From assembly GCF_025370875.1 (NCBI RefSeq), contig NZ_JAMXFD010000001.1, positions 100,182 to 164,181 of the forward strand: a DNA stretch of 64,000 nucleotides, in the 5' to 3' direction. A program made the translations under genes and the position numbers. This document shows, piece after piece, positions 27,783 through 36,028 of the stretch. The stretch is from Laspinema palackyanum D2c. GTDB lineage: Bacteria > Cyanobacteriota > Cyanobacteriia > Cyanobacteriales > Laspinemataceae. Under the pieces are notes generated by a model. The model was not told where the DNA came from and searched no databases. It saw nothing but the letters and a program-made list of their open reading frames with translations. Position 1 is the first letter of the stretch, and the number at the start of each line of letters is the position of its first letter.

Positions 27783-28269
27783 AGCAAGGCGATCTCCGCC
27801 TCTAGGAGACCCGCTGAGGATCGAGAAGATATACCCCGGATCTTCACCAAATCTATACCGATTAGCAACAAGCCGGGGCAAAAAACCCGGTTTCTGAATC
27901 ATTCGGATTGAATCGAGTACAAAAGTCCTAGCAACTCCACTCCTTCTTTTTGACCAGCAGTAGGCGGACTTTACTCCCCTAATTTTAAAATTATCTGAGG
28001 AGTCCAGCCGACCGGGTTTATCTCCCTTAAACGGCGCTCCCCGGCTTGTTTGCAAGCAGGAGACCGCTGCTCTTGAATCCGTGAAAATTTTTGAGAGCCA
28101 GGTAAACCTGCGTTTAAATAGAAAAGCACGTTTATTTGTCTAATTAGGGAATGATAAACAAGAGCAAAAATTTATTCCTTAAATTTGGGGACTTTTTTAA
28201 CCCCATCTTGTAGTCATGAGTTGCCCGGTTTAGATGTAGTGATTTTCGGCATGAGAAGGGAACCCTCAA
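27783..28269. other. 487-bp gap with degenerate repeat fragments
   Basis: I see no gene here. An ACCCGGTTTCT fragment of the AGAAACC-GGTTTCT palindrome family is present near 27885. The rest is AT-rich toward the 3' end, where the promoter of the next gene should lie. Confidence 0.5.
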
Positions 28270-28866
28270 ATGACTCAATACAAACATGAGGACCGGAACC
28301 AAAATAGAGAGGCCCAAGGAGCTAATCCCTTGGGTCCCCTTCCGTCTGACTCTCCCTCTCGCCCTCCCGTCAAGGGAGAGAGGAGCAATCCTTCTCGTGC
28401 CTTGATTAAATACGCTCATAGTGCTCAAATTTTGACTCAACTCAATAGCGGTCAACTGTTTGTTGTGGACAGTCGTCGGCGCTGCGGATTGATTGTTTAT
28501 AAACAGTTTCATGCGGAGTTTGTAGGTCCCGGGGCCGCCGTTGGAGGCATTTTTGACATTGAGTGTCAGCAAACGATTCCCGTGGGGGATCTGGTGTTGC
28601 TCTATCCGGAAAGTTACGAAGAACGGCAAAAGGCATTTGCCATTCGCCGCCATTGGATCCGATTAATGGAACAGCTTACGGTCCAGCCGGTGTCATTGCA
28701 CCGGACCCAAATGCTGCTGACTCAGTTTCAGCATTATTTCGATCGCGAAACCGTGATCCGACTCCCCGATGAGGCGATCGCCCGATTGGTCGGGGTCCTC
28801 CCCCAAACTGTGCGGACCATCCGCCGTTTAGAACAAAAATCCCCGGTCAAGGTGGCGGCGGGCTAA
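28270..28866 (+). CDS. Uncharacterised protein with C-terminal Crp-like helix-turn-helix
   Basis: The 198-residue protein is not one I can name. Residues ~45-130 are mixed alpha/beta. Residues ~140-195 resemble the DNA-binding end of Crp/Fnr regulators: a helix with LLTQFQHYF, then RLPDEAIARLVGVLPQTVRT, close to the canonical ...ELADLVGVSRETVSR... helix-turn-helix. No cNMP-binding signature is clear. The N-terminal 44 residues are low-complexity (PLGPLPSDSPSRPPVKGE) and are encoded by two DNA palindromes at 28314-28385, so they look like a repeat captured in frame. AAGGGA lies 8 bp before the ATG. The stop codon abuts a large repeat element. A transcription regulator role is inferred from the HTH only. 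Confidence 0.65.
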   Translation: MTQYKHEDRNQNREAQGANPLGPLPSDSPSRPPVKGERSNPSRALIKYAHSAQILTQLNSGQLFVVDSRRRCGLIVYKQFHAEFVGPGAAVGGIFDIECQQTIPVGDLVLLYPESYEERQKAFAIRRHWIRLMEQLTVQPVSLHRTQMLLTQFQHYFDRETVIRLPDEAIARLVGVLPQTVRTIRRLEQKSPVKVAAG

Positions 28867-29131
28867 GCAACAACCGGCGGGGGTTTAAACCCCCGCCTAA
28901 CAGCTCAAGTCGGTTGAAAACCGACTGAAAACACCATCCCATAAGACTTATAGTCGGTTGAAACTGACATCTTGCACCATTCTCAACAACCTGCGGGGGA
29001 TAAATCGATTGGCGGCCTCAGAGCTGCGAGTCGGTTAAAAACCGACTGCAAGTCTGATACAGTGGTGTTTTCAGTCGTCTTTAGACGACTTTAGCTGTTA
29101 GGCGGGGGTTTTAACCCCCGCCGGGTGTTGC
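28867..29131. repeat. ~265-bp repeat element with terminal inverted repeats, copy A
   Basis: The ends GCAACAACCGGCGGGGGTT and AACCCCCGCCGGGTGTTGC are inverted. Inside are nested AGTCGGTTGAAAACCGACT palindromes and the words TTAGCTGTTAGGCGGGGG. The element begins directly after the stop codon of the preceding gene. A shorter copy is at 33860-34039. The remainder to 29202 is degenerate repeat. Confidence 0.8.
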
Positions 29132-29202
29132 CACTTTAGCTGTTAGGCCGCCAATCGTTCAAACCCCCGCAGTTTGTCCCTGAACTCTGCGTTGTGGACG
29201 GT

Positions 29203-30354
29203 CTAATCTCCGAAATTAAATTCCTGCAAGCGGGATAAGGTGCGCTGATTTTCCTCCGGGGTGCCGAGGGTAATTCTTAAACCGCCCCCGGTGTGACGAA
29301 TCAGAGTCCCTTGGGCCTTGAGTTCCTCAGTGATGCGAGTCAGGGTGGGACCGATCGCCCCTTGGTCCTGGAGATTCGGGCGCAGGTAGATAAAATTAGC
29401 TGCACTCGGCCACAGGAGAAATTTTTGCAGGGGTTGCAATCGTTCCCCGAAGCGATCGCGCTCGGTTAAAATTTCGGGAATGGTACTCAGGAGTTCCTGA
29501 CGATGGGCGATCGCCATCGATGCGGCAATCTGGGAGAATGCGGGGAGATTGTACGGCAGACGGACTTTTTCCAGGGTCGCCGTGAGTTCCGGATGGGCGA
29601 TCGCATAGCCCACCCGCAGGGCCGCCAAGCGAAAGGCTTTGGAAAAGGTCCGCATAATCACCCAATTTGGATGCTGGAGTAACTCACTCACCACACTGGT
29701 TTGACTAAATTCAAAATATGCCTCATCGATCGCCACCAAAATATGCGGTGGCAAACTACGGATCCAATCCAGTTCAGCCCGGGTTAAAGCATTGGCCGTG
29801 GGAGAGTTAGGATGGACCACGAACACCACCCGAACCGGGGGATTTTGGGTATTGGCAACCGCTGCCTGTGCTGCTGGGATGTCGATTTCAAAATTCGTCT
29901 CGTTGCGCCCGACTTCCACCACAGGAATGCCCAGGGTTTGGGCTAAAATCCCATACATGGAAAAAGTGGGATGGGCGACCAAAACCGACCCTTCACCCCC
30001 CAAACAGGTGGCAATCAGTAAAGAGCGAATTAGTTCGTCGGAACCATTGCCGAGGGAAATATGGGTGGCGGTGATGGGGGAATCAGGGAGTTGGGCTGAT
30101 TCGTTGACATATTCAGCGATCGCTTGCTTTAAGGAGGCATGACTCCCATCGGGATAGCGATTCGTTTCAATCTCCTGTTGATAGGTCCATGCCAGCTTTT
30201 CTTTGAGGGCCGCAGGCAAGTCGTAGGGACTTTCATTCGTATCCACCCGATCAATTTGGGCAGGTTTCTTCCCCCCAGGGGAATCGAGAGTACCACCCGG
30301 GTGGGGAGTATAGGCAATCAGTTGAGCTAGATCTGAGCGAAGAAAACTCAGCAT
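29203..30354 (-). CDS. hisC: Histidinol-phosphate aminotransferase
   Basis: This fold-type I PLP aminotransferase converts imidazole-acetol phosphate and glutamate to histidinol phosphate in histidine synthesis. I start it at 30354 ([11 protein letters not shown]), giving 383 residues as usual for HisC. The frame is open a further 78 codons upstream, but that stretch shows no family similarity. Motifs are the [10 protein letters not shown] substrate region, [12 protein letters not shown] for cofactor phosphate binding, [19 protein letters not shown] and the PLP lysine Lys239 in [17 protein letters not shown]. No other his genes are near, as is usual in cyanobacteria. The ribosome-binding site is weak for either start. 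Confidence 0.9.
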   Translation of the reverse strand: MLSFLRSDLAQLIAYTPHPGGTLDSPGGKKPAQIDRVDTNESPYDLPAALKEKLAWTYQQEIETNRYPDGSHASLKQAIAEYVNESAQLPDSPITATHISLGNGSDELIRSLLIATCLGGEGSVLVAHPTFSMYGILAQTLGIPVVEVGRNETNFEIDIPAAQAAVANTQNPPVRVVFVVHPNSPTANALTRAELDWIRSLPPHILVAIDEAYFEFSQTSVVSELLQHPNWVIMRTFSKAFRLAALRVGYAIAHPELTATLEKVRLPYNLPAFSQIAASMAIAHRQELLSTIPEILTERDRFGERLQPLQKFLLWPSAANFIYLRPNLQDQGAIGPTLTRITEELKAQGTLIRHTGGGLRITLGTPEENQRTLSRLQEFNFGD

Positions 30355-30826
30355 AGAATTGTAGAACCATGAAAAAGCCGCAATTGGGTGACAAGCACCG
30401 CTGTCTTTAGTATCGGTGTTTGGGTTAACTTCGGGCAATAGGCTTTTTTGCCTCTGGGGTATTTTGGGGTCAGGATGGGGCATTGGAGGCGATCGCCACT
30501 CCCGGGGACTCCCCTGGGGGTTGTTGTAATATTTCAGGGCATCAATCAGTTGGGGCAAAGGGTATGGAATCATTCTGTCGGAACTCACCCTTGCATAAAT
30601 ACTCTAAAATGTTCAGGGAATAGCAACAGGCTATTCTCTGATTACCGAGGGTTCTGGAGCCAGTTTACCCAACCGGGACTGCACTTACCCTCATAAAGAC
30701 AAAGCCGGTTGGAGGGGACAACTTCGGAGGCAGCCCGGTTAACCCCCTGATTTTCCCTCCGTTAGTTATGTTATTGTTAACGTTGACAATTTCGACAAAT
30801 GCAAGTACGCGAGACGGGGACTGATT

Positions 30827-31930
30827 GTGGAAAAAATTAAACTAGCGATCGTAGGTGTTGGTAACTGTGCTAGCTCCTTGGTGCAGGGAATTTACTTTTA
30901 TAAAGATAAGACTTCTGAAGAAGCGATCGGGTTAATGCACTGGGAGATTGGCGGGTATAAACCGAACGATATCGATGTAGTCGCGGCTTTTGATATCGAC
31001 CGCCGAAAAGTCGGCCAAGATGTCTCTAAAGCTATCTTTGCTGAACCGAATTGTACGACGGTTTTCTGCGAAGACATTCCCGAAATTGGCACGAAAGTCA
31101 GTATGGGAAGAATCTTAGATGGGGTCTCGGAACATTTGGTCAATTATGCAGATAAATATACCTTCATCCCCAGCGATACCCCAGAACCAACCCGAGATGA
31201 TGTCATTGCTATTTTAAAAGAATCCGGCGCTCAGGTCCTCGTGAATTATCTCCCGGTGGGGTCGGAAGAAGCGACGAGTTTTTATGCAGAATGCTGCTTA
31301 GAAGCGGGAGTTGCATTTGTCAATTGCATTCCGGTCTTTATTGCCAGCAATCAGTTATGGGCCGATAAATTTGAATCCCGCAATATTCCCATCGTCGGCG
31401 ATGACATTAAATCCCAGCTTGGGGCGACGATTGTTCACCGGATGATTACTGACCTGGCTAAAAAAAGAGGGGTCAAAATAGAACGGACTTATCAACTCAA
31501 TACCGCAGGAAATACGGATTTCTTGAATATGTTAAATCGCACCCGCTTAAAGTCTAAAAAAGAATCGAAGACGGAAGCGGTTCAGTCGGTCTGTGAAACT
31601 AGATTGGAGGATGAAAATATTCATGTGGGGCCGAGTGATTACGTCCCCTGGCAAAAAGATAATAAAGTCTGTTTTATTCGAGTGGAAGGCAAACTCTTTG
31701 GAGATGTGCCGATGAATATTGAAATGCGCCTGTCCGTGGAGGATTCGCCGAACTCCGCAGGGGTGGCGATCGATGCGATTCGTTGCTGCAAATTGGCCCT
31801 CGATCGCGGAAAAGGTGGCGTCCTCTTTTCTCCCTCTTCCTATTTCATGAAGCATCCGCCTAAGCAATATCCCGATGGTGATGCCTACCGGATGACCGAG
31901 GAATTTATCAACGGATTTAGAGAGTATTAA
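30827..31930 (+). CDS. Inositol-3-phosphate synthase (actinobacterial/archaeal type)
   Basis: The 367-residue protein is the same length as I recall for Mycobacterium tuberculosis Ino1. It begins KLAIVGVGNCASSLVQGI, the NAD-binding Rossmann motif of the prokaryotic inositol-1-phosphate synthases. Further hallmarks are NYLPVGSEEAT, NCIPVFIAS, VGDDIKSQLGATIVHR with the catalytic Lys, and LNTAGNTDFLNM. The enzyme makes myo-inositol-phosphate from glucose-6-phosphate with bound NAD. Start is a GTG preceded by GGGGA. An intrinsic terminator follows, so the downstream kinase is probably on a separate transcript. The next two genes (PfkB kinase, CDP-alcohol phosphatidyltransferase) suggest use of the product for lipid headgroups. 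Confidence 0.9.
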   Translation: MEKIKLAIVGVGNCASSLVQGIYFYKDKTSEEAIGLMHWEIGGYKPNDIDVVAAFDIDRRKVGQDVSKAIFAEPNCTTVFCEDIPEIGTKVSMGRILDGVSEHLVNYADKYTFIPSDTPEPTRDDVIAILKESGAQVLVNYLPVGSEEATSFYAECCLEAGVAFVNCIPVFIASNQLWADKFESRNIPIVGDDIKSQLGATIVHRMITDLAKKRGVKIERTYQLNTAGNTDFLNMLNRTRLKSKKESKTEAVQSVCETRLEDENIHVGPSDYVPWQKDNKVCFIRVEGKLFGDVPMNIEMRLSVEDSPNSAGVAIDAIRCCKLALDRGKGGVLFSPSSYFMKHPPKQYPDGDAYRMTEEFINGFREY

Positions 31931-31940
31931 TCAACTCCCC

Positions 31941-31977
31941 ATCGCCTCATTCTTGACGAGTGAGGCGATAATTTTTT
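31941..31977 (+). terminator. Intrinsic terminator after inositol-phosphate synthase
   Basis: ATCGCCTCA and TGAGGCGAT are perfect 9-bp arms, followed by AATTTTTTG. It lies 11 bp after the stop codon. Confidence 0.85.
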
Positions 31978-32046
31978 GAAAAACCAGCCAGTTTCAAGCT
32001 CAATTCTTGCCATCCCTGTCTCCCTAAATCTTGCCTAAATTGTCGA

Positions 32047-32919
32047 ATGTTTGATGTTTGTGTTATCGGCCATGTCACCCAGGACCGGATTAGAATTGAT
32101 GGGAAAGTTGTCCAAGAAATGGCTGGTGGGACGGCAATTTATACCGCCAGTGCCTTAAAAACTTTGGGGTTAAATGTGGCCGTATTAACCAAAACCTCTG
32201 GTGCAGACCGGATTTATCTGTTAGAAGAATTAAAAAATCGGGGCATTGCTGTTTTTTGGAGCGAAAGCCCCGAAACCACCCAGTTTGAAAATAGTTATCA
32301 GCGCGATCGCCTGGATAGTCGTCAACAAAAAGTCCAGGGGGTTGCTTCCCCCTTCACTCCCCCAGACTTAGGCCAAATTCAATCCCGGATCTTTCATCTA
32401 GGCGCACTCACCAATCAGGAGATGTCCCTGGAATTTCTGCAAGCGGTTTTCGCAACCAAAGCCTTAATTTCTTTAGATGGACAAGGATTTTTACGGCAAG
32501 TCATTCATCAAACAGTCCAGGCAAAAGATTGGGCGGAAAAACTACCTGGACTGGCTGGAGTAGATATTTTAAAAGTGGATATCCAAGAGGCACAACTGCT
32601 ATCGGGAAAAACCGCCATCGAACCGGCGGCGATCGCCCTGCATCAGTGGGGAGTTCGAGAAGTCTTAATCACCGCAGGAAGTCAAGGTTCTTGGGTTTAT
32701 CAATCCGGGACTCTGAAGCAAATTCCGGCCTTTCCACCTACTACCTCCGTCGATCCAACCGGCTGCGGAGATACCTACATCGCCGGTTATTTATATTCTC
32801 GATTAACCGGAGAACCCTGTCATCTTGCTGCCAGATTTGCCGCCCAAGTTGCCACCCGCAAACTCGAAAATTTCGGTCCCCTCCGGGAGTGGCAAACGGG
32901 CGAATCAATGCCGAGTTAA
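32047..32919 (+). CDS. PfkB family carbohydrate kinase
   Basis: This 290-residue ribokinase-fold protein has the early motif MAGGTAIYTASALKTLGL and the C-terminal PfkB signature DPTGCGDTYIAGYLYS. Asp242 is the predicted catalytic base in the GCGD anion hole. The substrate cannot be read from sequence. Lying between an inositol-phosphate synthase and a phosphatidylinositol-phosphate synthase-like gene, a myo-inositol kinase is an attractive idea, since archaeal PfkB-family inositol kinases exist. This is inference from context only; a cyanobacterial ribokinase or adenosine kinase-like enzyme remains possible. It converges on the transferase gene with 58 bp between stop codons. Confidence 0.85.
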   Translation: MFDVCVIGHVTQDRIRIDGKVVQEMAGGTAIYTASALKTLGLNVAVLTKTSGADRIYLLEELKNRGIAVFWSESPETTQFENSYQRDRLDSRQQKVQGVASPFTPPDLGQIQSRIFHLGALTNQEMSLEFLQAVFATKALISLDGQGFLRQVIHQTVQAKDWAEKLPGLAGVDILKVDIQEAQLLSGKTAIEPAAIALHQWGVREVLITAGSQGSWVYQSGTLKQIPAFPPTTSVDPTGCGDTYIAGYLYSRLTGEPCHLAARFAAQVATRKLENFGPLREWQTGESMPS

Positions 32920-32977
32920 AAATCGGGGGGGAATTAACAAACCGACAGATCCCCAGATCTATCGGTTGCGTCAAATC

Positions 32978-33586
32978 TTACGAAACCCCCATTTTCGATG
33001 AATCCTCCCCTGGATGGGTGACCCGATAAACATGAATAATCCGCTGTAAACTGGTCAATAAACTGGCGATCGCTAGGACCGACAACGCCACAGGCAACTG
33101 ATCCACAATTAACCCCACCGCCATCACAATCACCCGAGGCAGTCGGGGAAACCACCCCACCTTGCACTCAATCTTCAATCCTTCCGCCCTTGCACGGGTA
33201 TAACTAACCATCTGTGACCCCAGCAGGGCCAACAAACAAATCGGAATCGAGGGATATTCTTGACGGTGGATCAATAAAATTGTGATGCCAATCAAGATGG
33301 CCCCTTCGGAAAATCGGTCTAAGACCGAATCAAAAAACGCCCCAAACGCATTCTGTTGATTGAGTAACCGGGCCACGGCCCCATCGATCGCATCTAGGGG
33401 CATTGCGATCAATCCCATTAACAATCCCCCCCACAACGGTTGATCATTGGCAATCACCCCTGCCGCCAAAATATTCAACAACAAGCTCAATAATGTAATC
33501 GTATTGGCAGAAATGCCCAGTTTTGCCATCCCCTTGGCAATGGGTTCAACGATAAATTTAGTGCGATCGCGCGCCCAAGTCTCCAC
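32978..33586 (-). CDS. CDP-alcohol phosphatidyltransferase, phosphatidylinositol-phosphate synthase-like
   Basis: The 202-residue membrane protein has about six hydrophobic segments and the complete CDP-alcohol phosphotransferase motif D65-x2-DG-x2-AR-x8-G-x3-D-x3-D, ending at Asp90 (Asp65, Asp68, Asp86 and Asp90 bind metal). It catalyses transfer of an alcohol to a CDP-activated lipid. By remembered alignment it is closest to actinobacterial PIP synthase (PgsA1) and archaeal archaetidylinositol-phosphate synthase. Shared features are a basic N-terminal helix, DRFSEG after the motif, SQMVSYTRARAEG with Arg131/Arg133, PRLPR with Arg148/Arg151, and LQRIIHVYR with Arg182. In those enzymes basic residues in these places hold the inositol phosphate. 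The inositol-phosphate synthase 1 kb away supports that acceptor. A housekeeping phosphatidylglycerophosphate synthase is the main alternative. Confidence 0.8.
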   Translation of the reverse strand: METWARDRTKFIVEPIAKGMAKLGISANTITLLSLLLNILAAGVIANDQPLWGGLLMGLIAMPLDAIDGAVARLLNQQNAFGAFFDSVLDRFSEGAILIGITILLIHRQEYPSIPICLLALLGSQMVSYTRARAEGLKIECKVGWFPRLPRVIVMAVGLIVDQLPVALSVLAIASLLTSLQRIIHVYRVTHPGEDSSKMGVS

Positions 33587-33693
33587 AACTGCTAACCCTT
33601 TAGACTGAATTTTGATTTAGCTATGGTAACCTTCCCAACCAAATTCCGGCGAAAACGGGGACGGATAAAGCACACAGCATGAAATCCCCCCAG

Positions 33694-33830
33694 TTCGTAG
33701 TAACGCCTTCAGGCGTTCTCTTCGTTCGTAGTAACGACTTCAGTCGTTCTCCGGTGTTCGTAGTAACGCCTTCAGGCGTTCTCTTCGTTCGTAGTAACGA
33801 CTTCAGTCGTTCTCCGGTGTTCGTAGTAGC
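33694..33830. repeat. 63-bp tandem repeat, two full copies plus a partial
   Basis: The unit starting TTCGTAGTAACGCC at 33694 recurs at 33757 and partly at 33820, an exact 63-bp period. Each unit contains two hairpins, AACGCCTTCAGGCGTT and AACGACTTCAGTCGTT. Because 63 is divisible by three, artificial open frames arise on both strands. Confidence 0.9.
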
Positions 33831-33859
33831 AACAACTAACGGGGGTTTAAACCCTAACA

Positions 33860-34039
33860 GCAACAACCGGCGGGGGATAAATCCCCCGCCTAACAGCTAA
33901 AGTCGGTTAAAACCGACTGAAAGTCTTATGGGAGGGTGTTTTTAGAAACCGGCTGAAAGTCTTACGGGGTAGTGTTTTTAGTCGGTTTTAACCGACTTTA
34001 GCTGTTAGACGGGGGTTTAAACCCCCGTCGGTTGTTGCC
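33860..34039. repeat. 180-bp repeat element with terminal inverted repeats, copy B
   Basis: It starts GCAACAACCGGCGGGGG and ends GGGGGTTTAAACCCCCGTCGGTTGTTGC. It carries internal AGTCGGTTAAAACCGACT palindromes. It is the same family as 28867-29131. Confidence 0.8.
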
Positions 34040-34121
34040 TTCAGTCGTTATCCCCACCCCCCCTCCAATCAAAACCGATCGCGTTTACCCTAGATAGTTG
34101 ACTCAACCCTCAAACCGGATC

Positions 34122-34967
34122 ATGACTCAGACGAATCCGATTGTTTCTGCCGAATGGCTATTCCAACACCTGGACGATCCGCAAATTGCGATCGCCGATT
34201 GTCGCTTTTCCCTTGCCGATCCTGAACTGGGACAACACCAGTACCTCCATCACCATATTCCCGGTGCTCACTATCTGCACCTGAATCGCGATTTATCTTC
34301 CCCAGTCCAACGACATGGGGGACGACATCCCCTCCCCGATGCCGAACTATTCGCCCAAAAATTAGGGGCAATCGGGGTCACCTCTCCAGAAGTCTTACTC
34401 GTGGTTTATGACGACTCCCGATTTGCCTTTGCCTCCCGACTCTGGTGGTTAATGCGCTATCTGGGACACGATCGCGTTGCCATTTTAGATGGCGGATTTA
34501 AAGGGTGGCAATCTGCCGGATATCCCGTCACCGATGCGATTCCTCGGTCCAATTTGGGGACCTTTTCTCCTCAAATCCGCCCCGATCGCCTCGTGGATAT
34601 CGAGACCGTCAAAACCCGGTCCCCCTTGCCCGAAGTCGCCCTCATCGACTCCCGAGAACGCGATCGCTATCTCGGCAACCATGAACCCATCGACCCGATC
34701 GCCGGGCACATTCCCGGTGCACTCAACTATCCCTGGCAAGAAGTCACCGACGAGAACGCCCAAGTCAGACCCCACAGCGACCAAGTACAACGCTGGGCTG
34801 ATATTGCCGGGTCCGAGGAAATTATCGTCTATTGCGGGTCCGGGGTTACTGCCTGCGTGAATCTCCTCTCCCTGGAAATGGCAGGAATCCCCAACGCCAA
34901 ACTCTACGCCGGAAGTTGGAGTGATTGGTGTTCCTATCAGGTGGAAGACTCATCCCCTAACCCGTGA
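34122..34967 (+). CDS. Sulfurtransferase with two rhodanese domains
   Basis: The 281-residue protein has an inactive N-terminal rhodanese domain (~1-140, with GAHYLHLNRDLS) and an active C-terminal domain (~155-275). The active-site loop is YCGSGVTAC with the persulfide-forming Cys238. The CGSGVTA loop is usual for thiosulfate/3-mercaptopyruvate sulfurtransferases of this tandem type. It would move sulfur from thiosulfate or mercaptopyruvate to cyanide or thiol acceptors in the cytosol. The start is the ATG at 34122; an in-frame TTG at 34098 overlaps the tail of a repeat-rich region and is less likely. The next gene starts 76 bp downstream on the same strand, so the two may be cotranscribed. 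Confidence 0.9.
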   Translation: MTQTNPIVSAEWLFQHLDDPQIAIADCRFSLADPELGQHQYLHHHIPGAHYLHLNRDLSSPVQRHGGRHPLPDAELFAQKLGAIGVTSPEVLLVVYDDSRFAFASRLWWLMRYLGHDRVAILDGGFKGWQSAGYPVTDAIPRSNLGTFSPQIRPDRLVDIETVKTRSPLPEVALIDSRERDRYLGNHEPIDPIAGHIPGALNYPWQEVTDENAQVRPHSDQVQRWADIAGSEEIIVYCGSGVTACVNLLSLEMAGIPNAKLYAGSWSDWCSYQVEDSSPNP

Positions 34968-35043
34968 ACCTCCCCTGCCTCTGGTTTCTTGCACCAGTCC
35001 ATGTCAAAATCAAGCTAAATTAGCCTCAAAACTGAACCGAATT

Positions 35044-35793
35044 ATGACCATGATTCCTGCTTTAGACCGTGCCTTTCAACAAGGACGTGCCTTAAAAATT
35101 ATCACCGGATTGACCAACTTTGACGCCGAGAAGGTTGCTACCGTGGTTCGGGCCGCCGATCGCGGGGGTGCGACTTTCCTCGATATTGCTGCGGATCCGG
35201 CTTTAGTCAAATTAGCCAAACAGTTGACCGATTTACCCATTTGTGTGTCTGCCGTTGAACCAGAAAAATTTGTCGCCTGTGTAGAAGGCGGTGCAGATTT
35301 AATCGAAATTGGTAACTTTGATGCCTTCTATGCAATGGGACGGCGCTTTGAAGCCGCTGAAGTGCTGCAACTGACTCGGGAAACCCGCGCCTTACTGCCG
35401 AATATCGTGCTGTCTGTCACCGTTCCCCATATTTTGGAATTGGATCAGCAAGTGGATCTAGCTGAGGAATTGGTGAAAGCTGGTGCAGATATTATCCAAA
35501 CCGAAGGCGGCACCAGCAGCAATCCCGTCCACGCGGGTATCTTAGGGGCGATCGAAAAAGCAGCACCCACCTTGGCTGCTGCCTCCGCCATTTCCCGGGC
35601 AGTTTCTGTGCCGGTTCTGTGCGCCTCGGGGATTTCCACGATCACGGCACCGATGGCGATCGCTGCTGGGGCCGCTGGGGTAGGCGTCGGTTCAGCAATT
35701 AACCGTCTGGATAATGAACTCGCGGCGATCGCTGGGGTCAAGAGTTTAGTAGAAGCCTTATCCACCGTTAGCCGTTCCACCATCCACGCCTAA
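35044..35793 (+). CDS. ycf23: DUF561/Ycf23 family protein
   Basis: The 249-residue protein is predicted to form a TIM barrel. It matches the DUF561/Ycf23 family conserved in cyanobacteria and algal plastids. Typical are the N-terminal RALKIITGLTNFD, GGATFLDIAADP, GGADLIEIGNFDAFY, and a C-terminal phosphate-binding-like CASGIST...GAAGVGVGSAIN. The family resembles phosphate-binding barrels such as those of thiamine or pyridoxine synthesis, but no reaction is established. The start is set at the ATG at 35044 (a second ATG at 35050 is equally possible); upstream open frame to 34921 overlaps the sulfurtransferase and is spurious. A palindromic repeat follows the stop. Confidence 0.9.
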   Translation: MTMIPALDRAFQQGRALKIITGLTNFDAEKVATVVRAADRGGATFLDIAADPALVKLAKQLTDLPICVSAVEPEKFVACVEGGADLIEIGNFDAFYAMGRRFEAAEVLQLTRETRALLPNIVLSVTVPHILELDQQVDLAEELVKAGADIIQTEGGTSSNPVHAGILGAIEKAAPTLAAASAISRAVSVPVLCASGISTITAPMAIAAGAAGVGVGSAINRLDNELAAIAGVKSLVEALSTVSRSTIHA

Positions 35794-35830
35794 TTCTCCA
35801 TTGAGTTGGGTGAGTTGCCATAACTTTTGA

Positions 35831-35916
35831 AGAAACGACTGAAGTCGTTACTACAAACTTATGATAACGACTAAAGTCGTTTCTTCAGTTCGTAGTAACG
35901 ACTTCAGTCGTTATCC
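35831..35916. repeat. AACGACTTCAGTCGTT palindrome cluster
   Basis: Three hairpin copies in both orientations (GAAACGACTGAAGTCGTTAC, ATAACGACTAAAGTCGTTTC, GTAGTAACGACTTCAGTCGT) between ycf23 and the next gene. It is the same family as at 33694 and 54902. Confidence 0.9.
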
Positions 35917-36028
35917 CCATCAAAGCTAAAAAATCGCCACTACAGTTCATTTGGGTTACAACTGAGTTAAAACAACAGGTTGATCGGCTTGAAATGTCCA
36001 ACACTTTTTTACATTTACACTCCGTTCG

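Noticed and set aside
28144-28653. 169-codon minus-strand frame
   Set aside because: It is antisense to the HTH-like gene, has no ribosome-binding site, and its product is not protein-like.
30355-30588. 78-codon extension of HisC
   Set aside because: It has no HisC similarity; family length and the [11 protein letters not shown] start favour 30354.
33694-33830. CRISPR array
   Set aside because: The copies are direct 63-bp tandem units without unique spacers; they are hairpin repeats.
33621-33866. Repeat-encoded frame on the minus strand (and the matching plus frame at 33679-33900)
   Set aside because: Both are produced by the 63-bp tandem repeat, whose period is divisible by three.
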